Assembly (NCBI GenBank): GCA_020847095.1
Contig: JADLCR010000009.1
Span: 1-64,000, forward strand
Source of the DNA: Oligoflexia bacterium
GTDB lineage: Bacteria > Bdellovibrionota > Bdellovibrionia > JABDDW01
Direction: 5' to 3'
DNA: 64,000 bases
Each line of letters opens with the position of its first letter. Positions within the stretch are counted from its first letter, which is position 1. The position numbers were made by a program, and so were the translations under genes. Positions 7,357 through 16,558 of the stretch are shown here, one piece after another. The notes below the pieces were generated by a model, which was given only the letters and a program-made list of their open reading frames with translations, was not told the origin of the DNA and made no database searches.

Positions 7357-9474
7357 ATGAAAAATTTATTCCTTTGTTCGGTGGTTTTGTTGAACTGTGC
7401 CATGGCCATTGGTCAAGACGCACCCAACGGTCCGGGAATGATGGGCGTGTGGAGTCGACCCGATAAGCAAGGACTCATCACATCAAAAACTCAGCCCTTG
7501 TGGGCGACCATTGCAGAAGGTGTTTTAACGGAAGTGCACTTTCCATTTGCCGATCGCGCCCAAACGAAAGACACACAAATTCTGATCCGCATTGGTCAAC
7601 GAATTCTAGAAGAACGAAAGCATTTCACTCACGTCGTCACGCGATACCCGGGCACACTCGCCTATCACGTCACTTCGGTAAATCAAGAACTTCAAATTCG
7701 CATTGAAAAGGATTTCGTACCTGATCCGCAACAGCCGAGCCTGTGGGTCTCTTATCGGATTTCAATGGCTCAGCCTTACCCAATTAAGATTTTTTTACTT
7801 CATAATCCCGCTGCCGACAATACCGCCGGCGGTGACGCGATTTTTGTGCGCTCGAGACAGGCCGGAGACCGTGAGCTTCTCGCGTTTCAATCGGATCGGC
7901 GCGGTGACGAACCTCCAACGTTGGCTCGCAGAGCCACTCAGTCACTTGTTCTGGCTGGCCCAACCGAGGGAGGAACAGTCGGCTTTGAGGGCGTCAATGG
8001 CCCCTACGAACAGCTCCTAAGATTCGGGATGCTCAATCAGACATTTACTTCTGCGAAAAACGGAAACGTTGCGGGGGCTCTGATTTTAAGCGGCAACAGT
8101 CGAGAAGTCAGTTTTCACTTTTCACTAAACTTTTCGTTAAATGAACCCTCCATCGACCCTATACCTTTTTTAGCCAAGGCTTCTTCAAAGTTTTCTATGC
8201 TCCCTCAAGAAGAGATTTTACGAAGATTGTTAACACTCAATCGCCAGTCTTGGGAAAGTTATCTGTCGCAATTAAACCCTTTGGGCCAACGCATGGAGCC
8301 CCATGTTTTAATGCTAAAAGGTTTGGAAGATAAATTTAATCCCGGAGCTCTCATTGCGGGATTAGCTAAACCCTCGCTTCCCGAACGTCTTGAGTTAATT
8401 GAATACGATTATGAAACCGCGCGCTTGAGAAAAGCTGACATTAACGGTGGTTATCACAGGGTTTGGCCCAGAGATTTAGCTCATATGGGAATTGCGCTAC
8501 TTGCCGCCGGAGATACAGTAACACCCATTAATGTTGCGAGATTTTTACAGCGAACACAAAAGGCCGATGGCTCATTTTGGCAAAACACATGGGTTGATGG
8601 CCAGCCGAGCTGGCTTGGCTATCAAATGGATCAAACCGGGCTTGCCATTTCACTTGTATCCAAACTCGTAGAACTTGGCATTGCTCGCTACAGTGACTTT
8701 CGCCCCATGGTGCTAAAAGCGGCCGATAGTCTTTTGACTCGAGGTCCAATCACGGACCAAGAACGATGGGAAGAAAATGGTGGGTTAAGTCCGAACTCAA
8801 TTGCAGCAGCCTGCCAAGGTTTGCTGGACGCCTCTTGGCTTGAACAGGGAATCGACCAGAGTCGATCGCAAGCCTACGGAATGTTGTGCGAAAAATATAA
8901 AACTTTGATCTTCGACTGGACTTACATTGATAACGGTCCGCTCGGCCGTGGTTATTTTGAACGGCTTCACGTAGGTCATCCCCAAGATCGCAGTCACTCT
9001 ACGGTCATTCAGATTAGAAACAACCCCGTCGGTGGGAATACTTTCCTAGAAAGTGAGATCGTTGACGGAGGCTTTCTCCACTGGATTTTTACAGGTCTTT
9101 TATCGCCGCTCGATCCAAGGTTGAACTCGGCGATCGCAACCCTTGATCGCGTGGCCGGCCCCATTGCCACCAATGGCCGAGGTTACTTAAGATACAATCA
9201 CGACGGATACGGGCAAGGACACCTTGGCCGACCTTGGCCCCTCTTGGCCGGCGAGCGCGCCTTAGCCGCTATAGCTCGGGGCGAAGACCCGACGCCGTTT
9301 GCACGAATGCTTTTTGGAGCGGCCGATGCTCGAACGGGAATTATTTGTGAGCAGATTGACGGAGCAAGCGTTTGCCCGTTGGGTTGGTCTCATGCCGAAG
9401 CTCTCATTGTGGCGCGCAGCATGGCTGAAAACCGAAGTTTCTACATGCCTCGCCGCATTTTGGGAATTAAGTGA
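7357..9474 (+). CDS. Exported GH15 glucoamylase-like protein
   Basis: A 705-residue protein that would hydrolyse alpha-1,4-linked glucose from non-reducing chain ends. The ATG at 7357 follows TGGGGTGATC, and a GTG two codons earlier is less likely. A signal peptide ends near MAIGQ. Residues ~20-270 form the N-terminal beta-sandwich of bacterial GH15 enzymes. The (alpha/alpha)6 barrel follows, with NGGYHRVWPRD (about 366-375) and RWEENGGLSP (about 472-481), whose glutamate is the family's general acid. Length fits bacterial glucoamylase/glucodextranase. It is divergent from the GH13 gene, and its stop overlaps the start of the next gene by 4 nt. Confidence 0.85.
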   Translation: MKNLFLCSVVLLNCAMAIGQDAPNGPGMMGVWSRPDKQGLITSKTQPLWATIAEGVLTEVHFPFADRAQTKDTQILIRIGQRILEERKHFTHVVTRYPGTLAYHVTSVNQELQIRIEKDFVPDPQQPSLWVSYRISMAQPYPIKIFLLHNPAADNTAGGDAIFVRSRQAGDRELLAFQSDRRGDEPPTLARRATQSLVLAGPTEGGTVGFEGVNGPYEQLLRFGMLNQTFTSAKNGNVAGALILSGNSREVSFHFSLNFSLNEPSIDPIPFLAKASSKFSMLPQEEILRRLLTLNRQSWESYLSQLNPLGQRMEPHVLMLKGLEDKFNPGALIAGLAKPSLPERLELIEYDYETARLRKADINGGYHRVWPRDLAHMGIALLAAGDTVTPINVARFLQRTQKADGSFWQNTWVDGQPSWLGYQMDQTGLAISLVSKLVELGIARYSDFRPMVLKAADSLLTRGPITDQERWEENGGLSPNSIAAACQGLLDASWLEQGIDQSRSQAYGMLCEKYKTLIFDWTYIDNGPLGRGYFERLHVGHPQDRSHSTVIQIRNNPVGGNTFLESEIVDGGFLHWIFTGLLSPLDPRLNSAIATLDRVAGPIATNGRGYLRYNHDGYGQGHLGRPWPLLAGERALAAIARGEDPTPFARMLFGAADARTGIICEQIDGASVCPLGWSHAEALIVARSMAENRSFYMPRRILGIK

Positions 9475-10025
9475 ATTTTCCTGAGTTTGCCGTAACGGGA
9501 GCCTTTTTGGCTTTGCCACTTGTCGTCGGTGGCATCGTTCACATGATTGCCGTCAAAGCGGACATTTTGAAGCCACTTAAAATCCCCATTTGCCAATCCG
9601 CCTTTGGCGCCAACAAAACCTGGAGAGGTTTTGTGATCATGCCTGTGACTTGCACCCTTGGCGTGTTCTTAGCTTTTATGGTTCAAGATCTTTTGACACC
9701 TTTGCTTCAGGTGAAATTTGCGAAAGAATCTCTGTGGTTTTTGGGTCCGATGCTTGGCATTGGATACATGGCGACAGAGTTGCCAAATTCTTTCCTCAAG
9801 CGGCGACTTGGAATTGCCCCAGGCACCAACACCAATGGAAGGTATAAATGGCTCTTTGTTTTTTTAGATCAAGTTGACTCAGGATTTGGCTGTTCCGTTG
9901 TGTATTATGCTCTGCTGGCCGTGCCGATTATTTATCTTGTCGCATTCTTAAGCGTCGGCCCCCTCATCCACCTTGTGGTGAATATGGGATTGTTTTCTCT
10001 GGGGTTAAAAAGGCAAAAGTTTTAA
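9471..10025 (+). CDS. CDP-archaeol/CDP-diglyceride synthase-like membrane protein
   Basis: A 184-residue integral membrane protein with about five hydrophobic segments and a GTG start inside the GH15 stop codon. FGANKTWRG near residue 45, TELPNSFLKRRLGIAPG near 105, and LDQVDS near 132 match the CarS (DUF46) family, which activates lipid phosphates with CTP to form CDP-lipids. The Asp-rich DQVDS motif is the expected metal site. In bacteria the substrate is presumably a diacyl or other phospholipid precursor, but this is inference. The gene converges on the GNAT gene, both ending on one TTAA at 10022-10025. Confidence 0.7.
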   Translation: MNFPEFAVTGAFLALPLVVGGIVHMIAVKADILKPLKIPICQSAFGANKTWRGFVIMPVTCTLGVFLAFMVQDLLTPLLQVKFAKESLWFLGPMLGIGYMATELPNSFLKRRLGIAPGTNTNGRYKWLFVFLDQVDSGFGCSVVYYALLAVPIIYLVAFLSVGPLIHLVVNMGLFSLGLKRQKF

Positions 10026-11095
10026 ATTTCAAGTTTGTACATCCAGTATTCCCGTTGATGGGGACCAAAGTGCGAGTAAATGGATTTCCCTTCGCGCACT
10101 AAATATCCGTAATAACGCTCGCGGGGTCGCTCAAGCGCGCTATAGAGACCGGATTTGAATAATAAATCGACCACTCCCTGCTGCCTGCTTTCTTTATCAA
10201 TGCCCATCATATTCAAGATATATGAATCCGTTGTTTCTGCTGCGTTCATCAACAAAGCTGGAGTAACCGCTCCCCCATGGGCATCTTTATAAGCTTTCCC
10301 GAAATCAGGATGACCCAAAGCTAGGCCGTGAGCTTTATTGTCGGGCCCTATGATAAAAAACAAGTGGATCAAGGGAAGGGCTTTCATCAGAGATCCAAAG
10401 CAAAACTTAAAGTCGAGATAATCAATTCCCGTTGCCAAATAGTTTTCAGAAAAAATTTCTATTAATAGGCGGTGGTAATTTTGAAAAGTGAGTTCGTCCT
10501 CAACCAGAATGCGCTCAACTCTCCAACCTTGAACTCCCTCTGCCCGCTTGATGCACATTTGATGCATGGCTTCGATGTTTGATCGAGAAACTTCCCAAGT
10601 TCTCCATCGCGCGTCTTTTTTGAATCCAAAACTTTCCCATTGTTGTGGATAATACGGTGGATTCACCGGCTCACCGCCATAATAAGGCAAGTCAAAAGCA
10701 TCCGTTTTGAATCGATACTTGGCCCAAATTCCGTAGTCAGCAGGCCCGATCACTGTGTTGATAGATTTTGTCTTCAACCATTCAACGGCTGCGCCCAACA
10801 GGGCTTTCGATGTCTCTGGCCGATTTTCGCATACATAACGCCCTAAGACGGCTTGTCCGGCAGGCAAAAGCTTGTCAATAAATGCGGTGACACTTCCTCT
10901 TACTTGATCACCCGATAAGGCCATGAAGTGACGAACTTCCGTGTGTCGATTCATTGGGTTTTGAGAAGAATAGAAGCTGACCTCATGGTCCTTTTGCGGC
11001 AGGGGCCATTGTTTGAATTGCCCCATCAACTCTTTCTGTAAATCGAACGATTTCAAAAGAAGTGCTTCGTTAAAATCGCAGTCAATTATCTTCAT
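10022..11095 (-). CDS. GNAT-type acyltransferase, possibly lipid-related
   Basis: A 357-residue soluble protein. The ATG at 11095 is preferred over a GTG two codons upstream because AGGAGG lies 5 nt before it. The central pattern IGPADYGIW...FDLPYYGGEP.NPPYYPQQW..FGFKKDA resembles large GNAT acyltransferases that acylate lipid amines, such as bacterial ceramide synthase (bCerS). This is a motif-level resemblance only. The C-terminus (LALGHPDFGKAY to NMMGIDKESRQQGV) carries the GNAT acyl-CoA region. Its start overlaps the stop of the PEP-synthase-like gene (ATGA), implying translational coupling and a shared pathway. Substrate not established. Confidence 0.55.
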   Translation of the reverse strand: MKIIDCDFNEALLLKSFDLQKELMGQFKQWPLPQKDHEVSFYSSQNPMNRHTEVRHFMALSGDQVRGSVTAFIDKLLPAGQAVLGRYVCENRPETSKALLGAAVEWLKTKSINTVIGPADYGIWAKYRFKTDAFDLPYYGGEPVNPPYYPQQWESFGFKKDARWRTWEVSRSNIEAMHQMCIKRAEGVQGWRVERILVEDELTFQNYHRLLIEIFSENYLATGIDYLDFKFCFGSLMKALPLIHLFFIIGPDNKAHGLALGHPDFGKAYKDAHGGAVTPALLMNAAETTDSYILNMMGIDKESRQQGVVDLLFKSGLYSALERPRERYYGYLVREGKSIYSHFGPHQREYWMYKLEI

Positions 11096-13632
11096 TGACA
11101 CCTCCTGACCAAGCCCTTTTCGCCATCTATCTCAATCATCTCGCCGGTTTGAAACATCTTGGTTGCTCCTCGGACTCCGACTACTGTTGGAGTCTTAAGC
11201 TCTCTTCCGATTATCGCTGTATGACTGAGGAGACTTCCTTTTTCAGAAACCAGTCCGCAACATTGCGAAAGAATAAAAATCCACGCTGGATCAGTCGTTT
11301 GAGTTATTAAAATGTATGATTTTAAATCATCAAAGGCCATGGCCTCTTGCGGCGTTTTTAAAACTAGTGCTTTAGCTCGAATGACACCGGGGCTGGCGCC
11401 TGTTCCAGAAAGGGAATCCCCGTCAAGCTTAACTTCTTCGGCTTTATCCTCATCAAAAAAATATGGGGGCACTTTAGAATTTTCCGGATGGCAGAAATTT
11501 TCTGGATAAGCGAACTTTGTTTCCGGCCATCCCTTTCTTAAGTCAATTAGCGACCGAACCTCGGCAGCAGAAATCTGACCGTCAGCATATTTTTTTAAAT
11601 CGCTAAATTCTAAGCTAAAAAAGTCAAGGCTCGTGAAATCAGAAAATAAGCTTGGATGCTCCTGTTTCAACAACTCCCCAATCTTAAGAATCGTTCGTCG
11701 CACCCACCCATAATACTGCCCACGCAACATTCGTGTTTTTTCACGAGTTTGAATGGTTCTTTCCGTAAAACCCATCACAACTTTGAGCTTCAATCGCGCG
11801 AGCAAACCCATGCGAGTCAAATCGAGAGCCTTTTCTTCTTCATAGACTCGATCCCCAAGATCGCTCTTGACCATCCAACGCATGAGCCCCAAAAAAGCCC
11901 GAGGACTTTGTTTAAAGGTCATACATTCAAGTTTAAGCTCTTCAAACGCGCGATCACCAAAGTTGTCTAGGTATTTTTCAATCAACCTGACTTCGCGAGC
12001 AAATCCTTGAGCGAGAAGGTTTGAATAAGCATTCTTCAATTCGTCTTTTGGATTTCCGGAATCGAGAAGCTTTCCAAGTGCTAGCCAAAAATCGGTATTT
12101 TCTTTAATGGCGGAGCATAACTTTTTAAGCTCCACCAAAGCTTGCATAGAATCGACGCCCTTTTTGGTTCGAAGCAACCCTGAGACAGCCTCTTCTCCAT
12201 ACCCGAAACGCTGTAGACTCTTAGTGACCTTGCGAAGCCCGCTCATCACCAAAATGTCGTTAAGAGCAGTCCATCCCCAGCCTTTAAGCCGGTCGATGGC
12301 CACGAACAGAAACTCAGAAAGTACCTTTGAATTGGTTGCGGTTTGCGTTTCGTTTTCAAGAACCAAAATTCTCTTTTCAGAACTTGTGCAAAAATCTCGG
12401 AAAATGTTTGTATGCCACAGCACGATCCAAGCAAAGCGAGCCAGCATGGTTAACTTTTCGAAACGACTAAACGGCTTTAACTTTGGCAACGGAACAGAAA
12501 TCTTCTGCCCGCCAATCATTCGGTGCCAATCATCAATGGCCTTTTGACCTCCGGGCAATACGCTCAGAACAGTGTAGTAGCTGTTGAGATTATAATACAT
12601 ATGACCGCCAAATTCAGAAATCAGCGAATCAAAATACGGGCCCAACTCAGCCATCCTTGATTTACCAAGACCTAAGTAAATTCCGATTTCGCTGATGACT
12701 TTTGTGTACATCTTTTTCACAAAATCTGCGGTCATGGGGCTTGTCAGCGCCGGATAGCTTTCACTCAAATTTGTATCCGAATAGTAAACAAGAGGTTCGA
12801 ACATTTGAGTTATGGGTCGCACCTGCAAGAGATGCAAATGACCCTGTTGATCAAAAGCCCATTCAATATCTGCAGGCCGTCCTAATTCTGCTTCTACTCT
12901 CAAAACTTCGCGCGAAAGTTCTTTGATCTGTGAATCCGAGAGAGATTGAAGGTTTCTAAGGGACTCCGGCACAGAAACCACTTCGGTGGCATGCCGATCT
13001 GCCACATAGGCCACTTGCTTTTCTTTGTTTTGAATCTGCGATTTATGAACTTCTAAAAATCTTGTTACCCAAAACGAATCGACTTCAACGAGTCCCGAAA
13101 CAATTCCCTCTCCCAGACCGTAACCACTGTCGATATAAATAAGTGATGAATTCCCTTGGGGAGCCCGACTAAATGCAACGCCGCTGACTACCGATGGAAT
13201 CATGGCTTGGACGACGACAGCGGCCTTGATCCCAGCGTCTTCTGAGCGTTTTTTCGAATAATCGATGGCCCTTTCAGAAAAAGCCGATTTAAAACAGTCG
13301 ATGATTCTTTCTTCAAGCTCTGGTTCTTTAACGTAGAGAAAGGTTTCCATCACACCAGCAAAGCTTGAAGTCTCACCATCTTCTGCGGTCATCGAACTTC
13401 GCACCGCAAAATACGGAGTGTTCCAGCTTCGAGCACGATTTCGAATATCAGCCAGCAAATTCGAATCAAGCTTGCTGCTTTTTTGCCACTGGTCAAATGC
13501 TACCGTCGTGACAACACCAAACGGGGGAACTTGCACCCCCCATTGCTTAAGTTTAAATAGGTTCATGCCCTTGCCCCCTAAAAGTTTAGGGGTCAGAACG
13601 GACGGGTTAATTTCGGTAATCCAAAGACTCAA
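11092..13632 (-). CDS. PEP-synthase/rifampicin-phosphotransferase-like enzyme
   Basis: An 846-residue protein with a TTG start after AGAGG. The N-terminal 290 residues form the ATP-grasp nucleotide-binding domain of PEP synthase/PPDK (GGKGMNLFKLK at 18-28, then AVRSSMTAEDG and FAGVMETFL). A helical middle region (about 290-740) starts NLSESYPALTSPMT. The C-terminal swivelling phosphohistidine domain carries GSLLSHTAIIGRE with the transfer His near residue 804. The classical TIM-barrel PEP domain is missing, so this is not a pyruvate-making synthase. The layout matches the rifampicin phosphotransferase type, which moves phosphate from ATP to an acceptor. The acceptor is unknown, and coupling to the GNAT gene suggests a shared substrate. 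Confidence 0.7.
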   Translation of the reverse strand: MSLWITEINPSVLTPKLLGGKGMNLFKLKQWGVQVPPFGVVTTVAFDQWQKSSKLDSNLLADIRNRARSWNTPYFAVRSSMTAEDGETSSFAGVMETFLYVKEPELEERIIDCFKSAFSERAIDYSKKRSEDAGIKAAVVVQAMIPSVVSGVAFSRAPQGNSSLIYIDSGYGLGEGIVSGLVEVDSFWVTRFLEVHKSQIQNKEKQVAYVADRHATEVVSVPESLRNLQSLSDSQIKELSREVLRVEAELGRPADIEWAFDQQGHLHLLQVRPITQMFEPLVYYSDTNLSESYPALTSPMTADFVKKMYTKVISEIGIYLGLGKSRMAELGPYFDSLISEFGGHMYYNLNSYYTVLSVLPGGQKAIDDWHRMIGGQKISVPLPKLKPFSRFEKLTMLARFAWIVLWHTNIFRDFCTSSEKRILVLENETQTATNSKVLSEFLFVAIDRLKGWGWTALNDILVMSGLRKVTKSLQRFGYGEEAVSGLLRTKKGVDSMQALVELKKLCSAIKENTDFWLALGKLLDSGNPKDELKNAYSNLLAQGFAREVRLIEKYLDNFGDRAFEELKLECMTFKQSPRAFLGLMRWMVKSDLGDRVYEEEKALDLTRMGLLARLKLKVVMGFTERTIQTREKTRMLRGQYYGWVRRTILKIGELLKQEHPSLFSDFTSLDFFSLEFSDLKKYADGQISAAEVRSLIDLRKGWPETKFAYPENFCHPENSKVPPYFFDEDKAEEVKLDGDSLSGTGASPGVIRAKALVLKTPQEAMAFDDLKSYILITQTTDPAWIFILSQCCGLVSEKGSLLSHTAIIGRELKTPTVVGVRGATKMFQTGEMIEIDGEKGLVRRCQ

Positions 13633-13659
13633 ATAAACCTCTATAAAATCTGGAATCTT

Positions 13660-14580
13660 TTGAGTAATCTCACGTGTATGCCAGATTTAGATGCAAAAAC
13701 CCAACCCATTTTTTTCATTAATCGCGCAACCGGAAAGCGCGAGCAGGAGCTGGTTTATGGCGGCGACATCATTGCCTGGCTCTACCAGAATCCAATAGGA
13801 CAGGGGTTGTCTTCGGTTTTAACCAGAAAATGGATCAGTCAAGTTTATGGGGCCGTTCAGTCGCGCCGGTCGAGCGCAAAAAAAATACCTGACTTTATTT
13901 CAAAGTTTCAAATCCCCATGGATCTTTATGAATCCGGACCATTTCAAAGCTTTAACGACTTTTTTATCAGAAAATTTCGATCTGGAGCTCGATCATTTGC
14001 ATCAGACCCCAAGCAAATGGGGGCTTTTGCTGAAGGACGTTATGCGGCTTTCGAAGCTTTGAATGATCAAGTGACTTTCCCAGTTAAAGGCGAATTCATA
14101 AGGCCAATGGACTTCCTAAAGGGAGTTAAGGATTGGTCGCGCTTCGAAAACGGACCAGGATTTGTAGCGCGCCTTTGCCCGGTGGATTATCACCGTTTTC
14201 ATTTTCCAGATGATGGAAATTTGGTTTTTGAAAAAAGAATTCACGGACCGTTTCACTCGGTCAACCCAATGGCCCTTACATTTAAACCTTCTATTTTGAG
14301 CACCAATGAAAGACACGTCAGCATTTTAGAAACGAAGAACTTCGGGCTTCTTGCCTATATTGAGGTTGGAGCTCTCTGCGTTGGCAAAATTGTCCAAACT
14401 CATTCTGGCCCTTCATTTAAAAAAGGCGATGAAAAGGGATATTTTTTATTTGGGGCCTCTACCGTGGTCGTTTTAGGTGAGCCTCAAAAATGGAAGCCCG
14501 CCGCTGACCTGATTAAAAATACAAGGGATGGAATTGAAACTTTAGTAAGACTCGGCGAACCTATTGCACAAGTCCTCTAG
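13660..14580 (+). CDS. psd: Phosphatidylserine decarboxylase proenzyme
   Basis: A 306-residue pyruvoyl enzyme that makes phosphatidylethanolamine from phosphatidylserine at the inner membrane. PVDYHRFHFP (about 174-183) contains the conserved His. The self-cleavage site YFLFGAST has the pyruvoyl-forming Ser at 267, and here the residue before Ser is Ala where LGST or GGST is usual. The TTG start at 13660 has GGA upstream, and an in-frame ATG at 13678 is the alternative. It diverges from the PEP-synthase-like gene, with 27 bp between two TTG starts, so their promoters must overlap coding sequence. It may also supply lipid substrate to the neighbouring enzymes, which is inference. The 3' end overlaps the convergent gene by 20 nt. 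Confidence 0.85.
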   Translation: MSNLTCMPDLDAKTQPIFFINRATGKREQELVYGGDIIAWLYQNPIGQGLSSVLTRKWISQVYGAVQSRRSSAKKIPDFISKFQIPMDLYESGPFQSFNDFFIRKFRSGARSFASDPKQMGAFAEGRYAAFEALNDQVTFPVKGEFIRPMDFLKGVKDWSRFENGPGFVARLCPVDYHRFHFPDDGNLVFEKRIHGPFHSVNPMALTFKPSILSTNERHVSILETKNFGLLAYIEVGALCVGKIVQTHSGPSFKKGDEKGYFLFGASTVVVLGEPQKWKPAADLIKNTRDGIETLVRLGEPIAQVL

Positions 14581-15949
14581 CACGCTTCACAAATTCGAGC
14601 TGTCGCCTTAAATAGGCATCATGTTTAATATAAAAATTGGTGAAGTCTTTTCGCTCCGCATAGAGCGACGAATTCCAAAACATTTCATTGGTGACACTGG
14701 GCTTTGTGCTCAAAGCTTTCGAATAAACGTCATCAAAGTATTCGAGGTTTGCCTTGAGATCATAGTACTTGGGGTCCTTTAAAATGACTTGACCGTCCGT
14801 TTTGATTCGAAGCGCTCCATCTATCATTTGTTTAATTCGAGCAACCGAAGTCCAGCCGAGTTGTCGTAGTAAGGCCGTCGTTTTTGACGGCAAACTTTTT
14901 AGATCAAATGCATAATCAGAGTATTCATAGAGTTCGTTTTCTGCATGTTGCAGATGCTCAATCACCGCGCCAGGCTGCATCGGCAGCCATTGGTGATTTA
15001 TCAAAAGTGATTTTGCCAAGGGGTGACGATAGAGCATTGAAGGGTGATTAAGCTTAAGATCTTTAATCCTTCGACCTGGATAAACTCCCTTCACCCCCAA
15101 ATGGGCCAAGTTGATAAATTGATTCATTGGAATTGCCAAATGAAATGCCACCTGCCGCCATCCAGGAAGTTCGAACTCAATGCTATCTAAGATGCCCGCC
15201 GCTGCCAGAGCATTAACGACGGTGTGAGTACAGTTATTGTACACTCCGCTCCAACGATAGTTGCGATAGTCCTGACTTGTGGGCTCTGCATACTTTTGAT
15301 TGAGCGCATTGAGATAATCCACCATGGGCTGAAGTTTTGACTGCGGGATGGGCAATCTCACGCAACTTACCGTTCTCCCAAACCACATGGCGTAATCAGT
15401 ATCCAAAGTTTTTAGCCCAATGACTCGGGGATCAGTGATTCCAGGAGCGGGACCAAATAGTCCCGTTACATCATCATCGGCTTGCCCAGCCAAGGCCTCT
15501 GGCCGATGTAACTCAACACCATTAAAAACCCCCTCTTTAACCAGAGAGTCTACAAGCGCATCTCGAAACGATGCGGTGAGCTTCGAAACGTCGTTAAGCC
15601 CGCCATTGATAAAAATGGATTTTCTCTCAACAGCCAACCAATTCACATTTCGAAACTGCTTATCCACACTTACCGAAGTGCCTGAGTCAGGATGACGAAT
15701 ATCTCCCATCGGGCCCTGGTTGCAGACTTTGATTTGAGGGTATGGAGCGCTTGTGTCTCGACAAACCCCCTTCAAGTATAGGGCAGCGTGACCGGCAATA
15801 CCGCCGGGCGTCCCTCCCTTTTCTTTGACTTGAGACACCGAGCAAAGCTCTACGTAATATGGAAATATTTCATCGTAAGTGATGGCCTGTGCGGACCATG
15901 AACCAAAGAACAGACCTAGTGCCAAAAAAATTCCGGAAAATGAAATCAC
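14561..15949 (-). CDS. Secreted protein with possible permuted cysteine-peptidase fold
   Basis: About 462 residues from a GTG at 15949 preceded by GGGAGG, with a signal peptide (ISFSGIFLALGLFFGSWSAQA). An upstream ATG at 15997 lacks a good site. No named family recognised. GGIAGHAALYLKG with H54 precedes NNCTHTVVNALAAAG with C240. A His-first, Cys-second order with an NC motif is seen in permuted papain-like families such as LRAT and DUF4105. That would make it a secreted peptidase, amidase or acyltransferase. The C-terminal 200 residues are basic and helical. It precedes no obvious partner. The fold is a suggestion, while the secretion signal is solid. Confidence 0.5.
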   Translation of the reverse strand: MISFSGIFLALGLFFGSWSAQAITYDEIFPYYVELCSVSQVKEKGGTPGGIAGHAALYLKGVCRDTSAPYPQIKVCNQGPMGDIRHPDSGTSVSVDKQFRNVNWLAVERKSIFINGGLNDVSKLTASFRDALVDSLVKEGVFNGVELHRPEALAGQADDDVTGLFGPAPGITDPRVIGLKTLDTDYAMWFGRTVSCVRLPIPQSKLQPMVDYLNALNQKYAEPTSQDYRNYRWSGVYNNCTHTVVNALAAAGILDSIEFELPGWRQVAFHLAIPMNQFINLAHLGVKGVYPGRRIKDLKLNHPSMLYRHPLAKSLLINHQWLPMQPGAVIEHLQHAENELYEYSDYAFDLKSLPSKTTALLRQLGWTSVARIKQMIDGALRIKTDGQVILKDPKYYDLKANLEYFDDVYSKALSTKPSVTNEMFWNSSLYAERKDFTNFYIKHDAYLRRQLEFVKRARGLVQ

Positions 15950-16006
15950 GTTAGCCTCCCGCCAGTTTTTGGGATTGGGATGCAACGGACTTGCCAACTG
16001 ATTGGC

Positions 16007-16501
16007 TTAAAAGCCCTTAATCAGCTCGCGGTATGATTTTGAAAGCACTTTGAATATTTCAACCCCTTGGGGATTGCGGTCCGGGTGGTATTTTTTAGAA
16101 AGGGATCGATACACCGATTTGATTTCCTCGAGACTACTGTCGACCGAAAGCGCATGTCCCCAGCTCTCAAATTTTTGAAGAGCGGTCTTCTGATCAGCGG
16201 TGAGCCGCTTTTCTTTTCGAAAGGTTTTGGGCTTTGGCTCTACCTTGCGTTTTTCAGGAGATTGAACCGGGACTTCAACTTTCGGCGGAGACATTGATTG
16301 CCTTGATTTAACGCTCTGAGAATAATGTTTTTTTGCTTGGGCCTTAACCAATGGTTCCTGCAGTCCAACCGGACCCACTTGAAATAGCCATGAATCGAGA
16401 TTCACTTCTGCCTGGTTTGAAGCGGTTTTCGGCGGCTCCGTTGGATTTGGTTCACCCTGCAAAAGCTTTGATAGAATTTCCGCGAAAGATTTTTCCACCA
16501 T
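16007..16501 (-). CDS. J-domain protein (C-terminal DnaJ domain)
   Basis: A 164-residue cytoplasmic protein whose last ~55 residues form a J domain, with the signature KKYHPDRN and following NPQGVEIFKVLSKSYREL. The N-terminal 100 residues are Pro-, Lys- and Gln-rich and look unstructured. J domains stimulate Hsp70 ATPase, so this is a likely specialised DnaK co-chaperone. No zinc-finger or Gly/Phe region is present, so it is not DnaJ itself. It lies upstream of the secreted possible-peptidase gene on the same strand with a ~57-bp gap that holds that gene's ribosome site. Confidence 0.8.
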   Translation of the reverse strand: MVEKSFAEILSKLLQGEPNPTEPPKTASNQAEVNLDSWLFQVGPVGLQEPLVKAQAKKHYSQSVKSRQSMSPPKVEVPVQSPEKRKVEPKPKTFRKEKRLTADQKTALQKFESWGHALSVDSSLEEIKSVYRSLSKKYHPDRNPQGVEIFKVLSKSYRELIKGF

Positions 16502-16558
16502 CAGCTAACTCTTCGGCGTAAGCTCCAAAGAATTAGACGGTCAAAAACTTCCTAGCCT

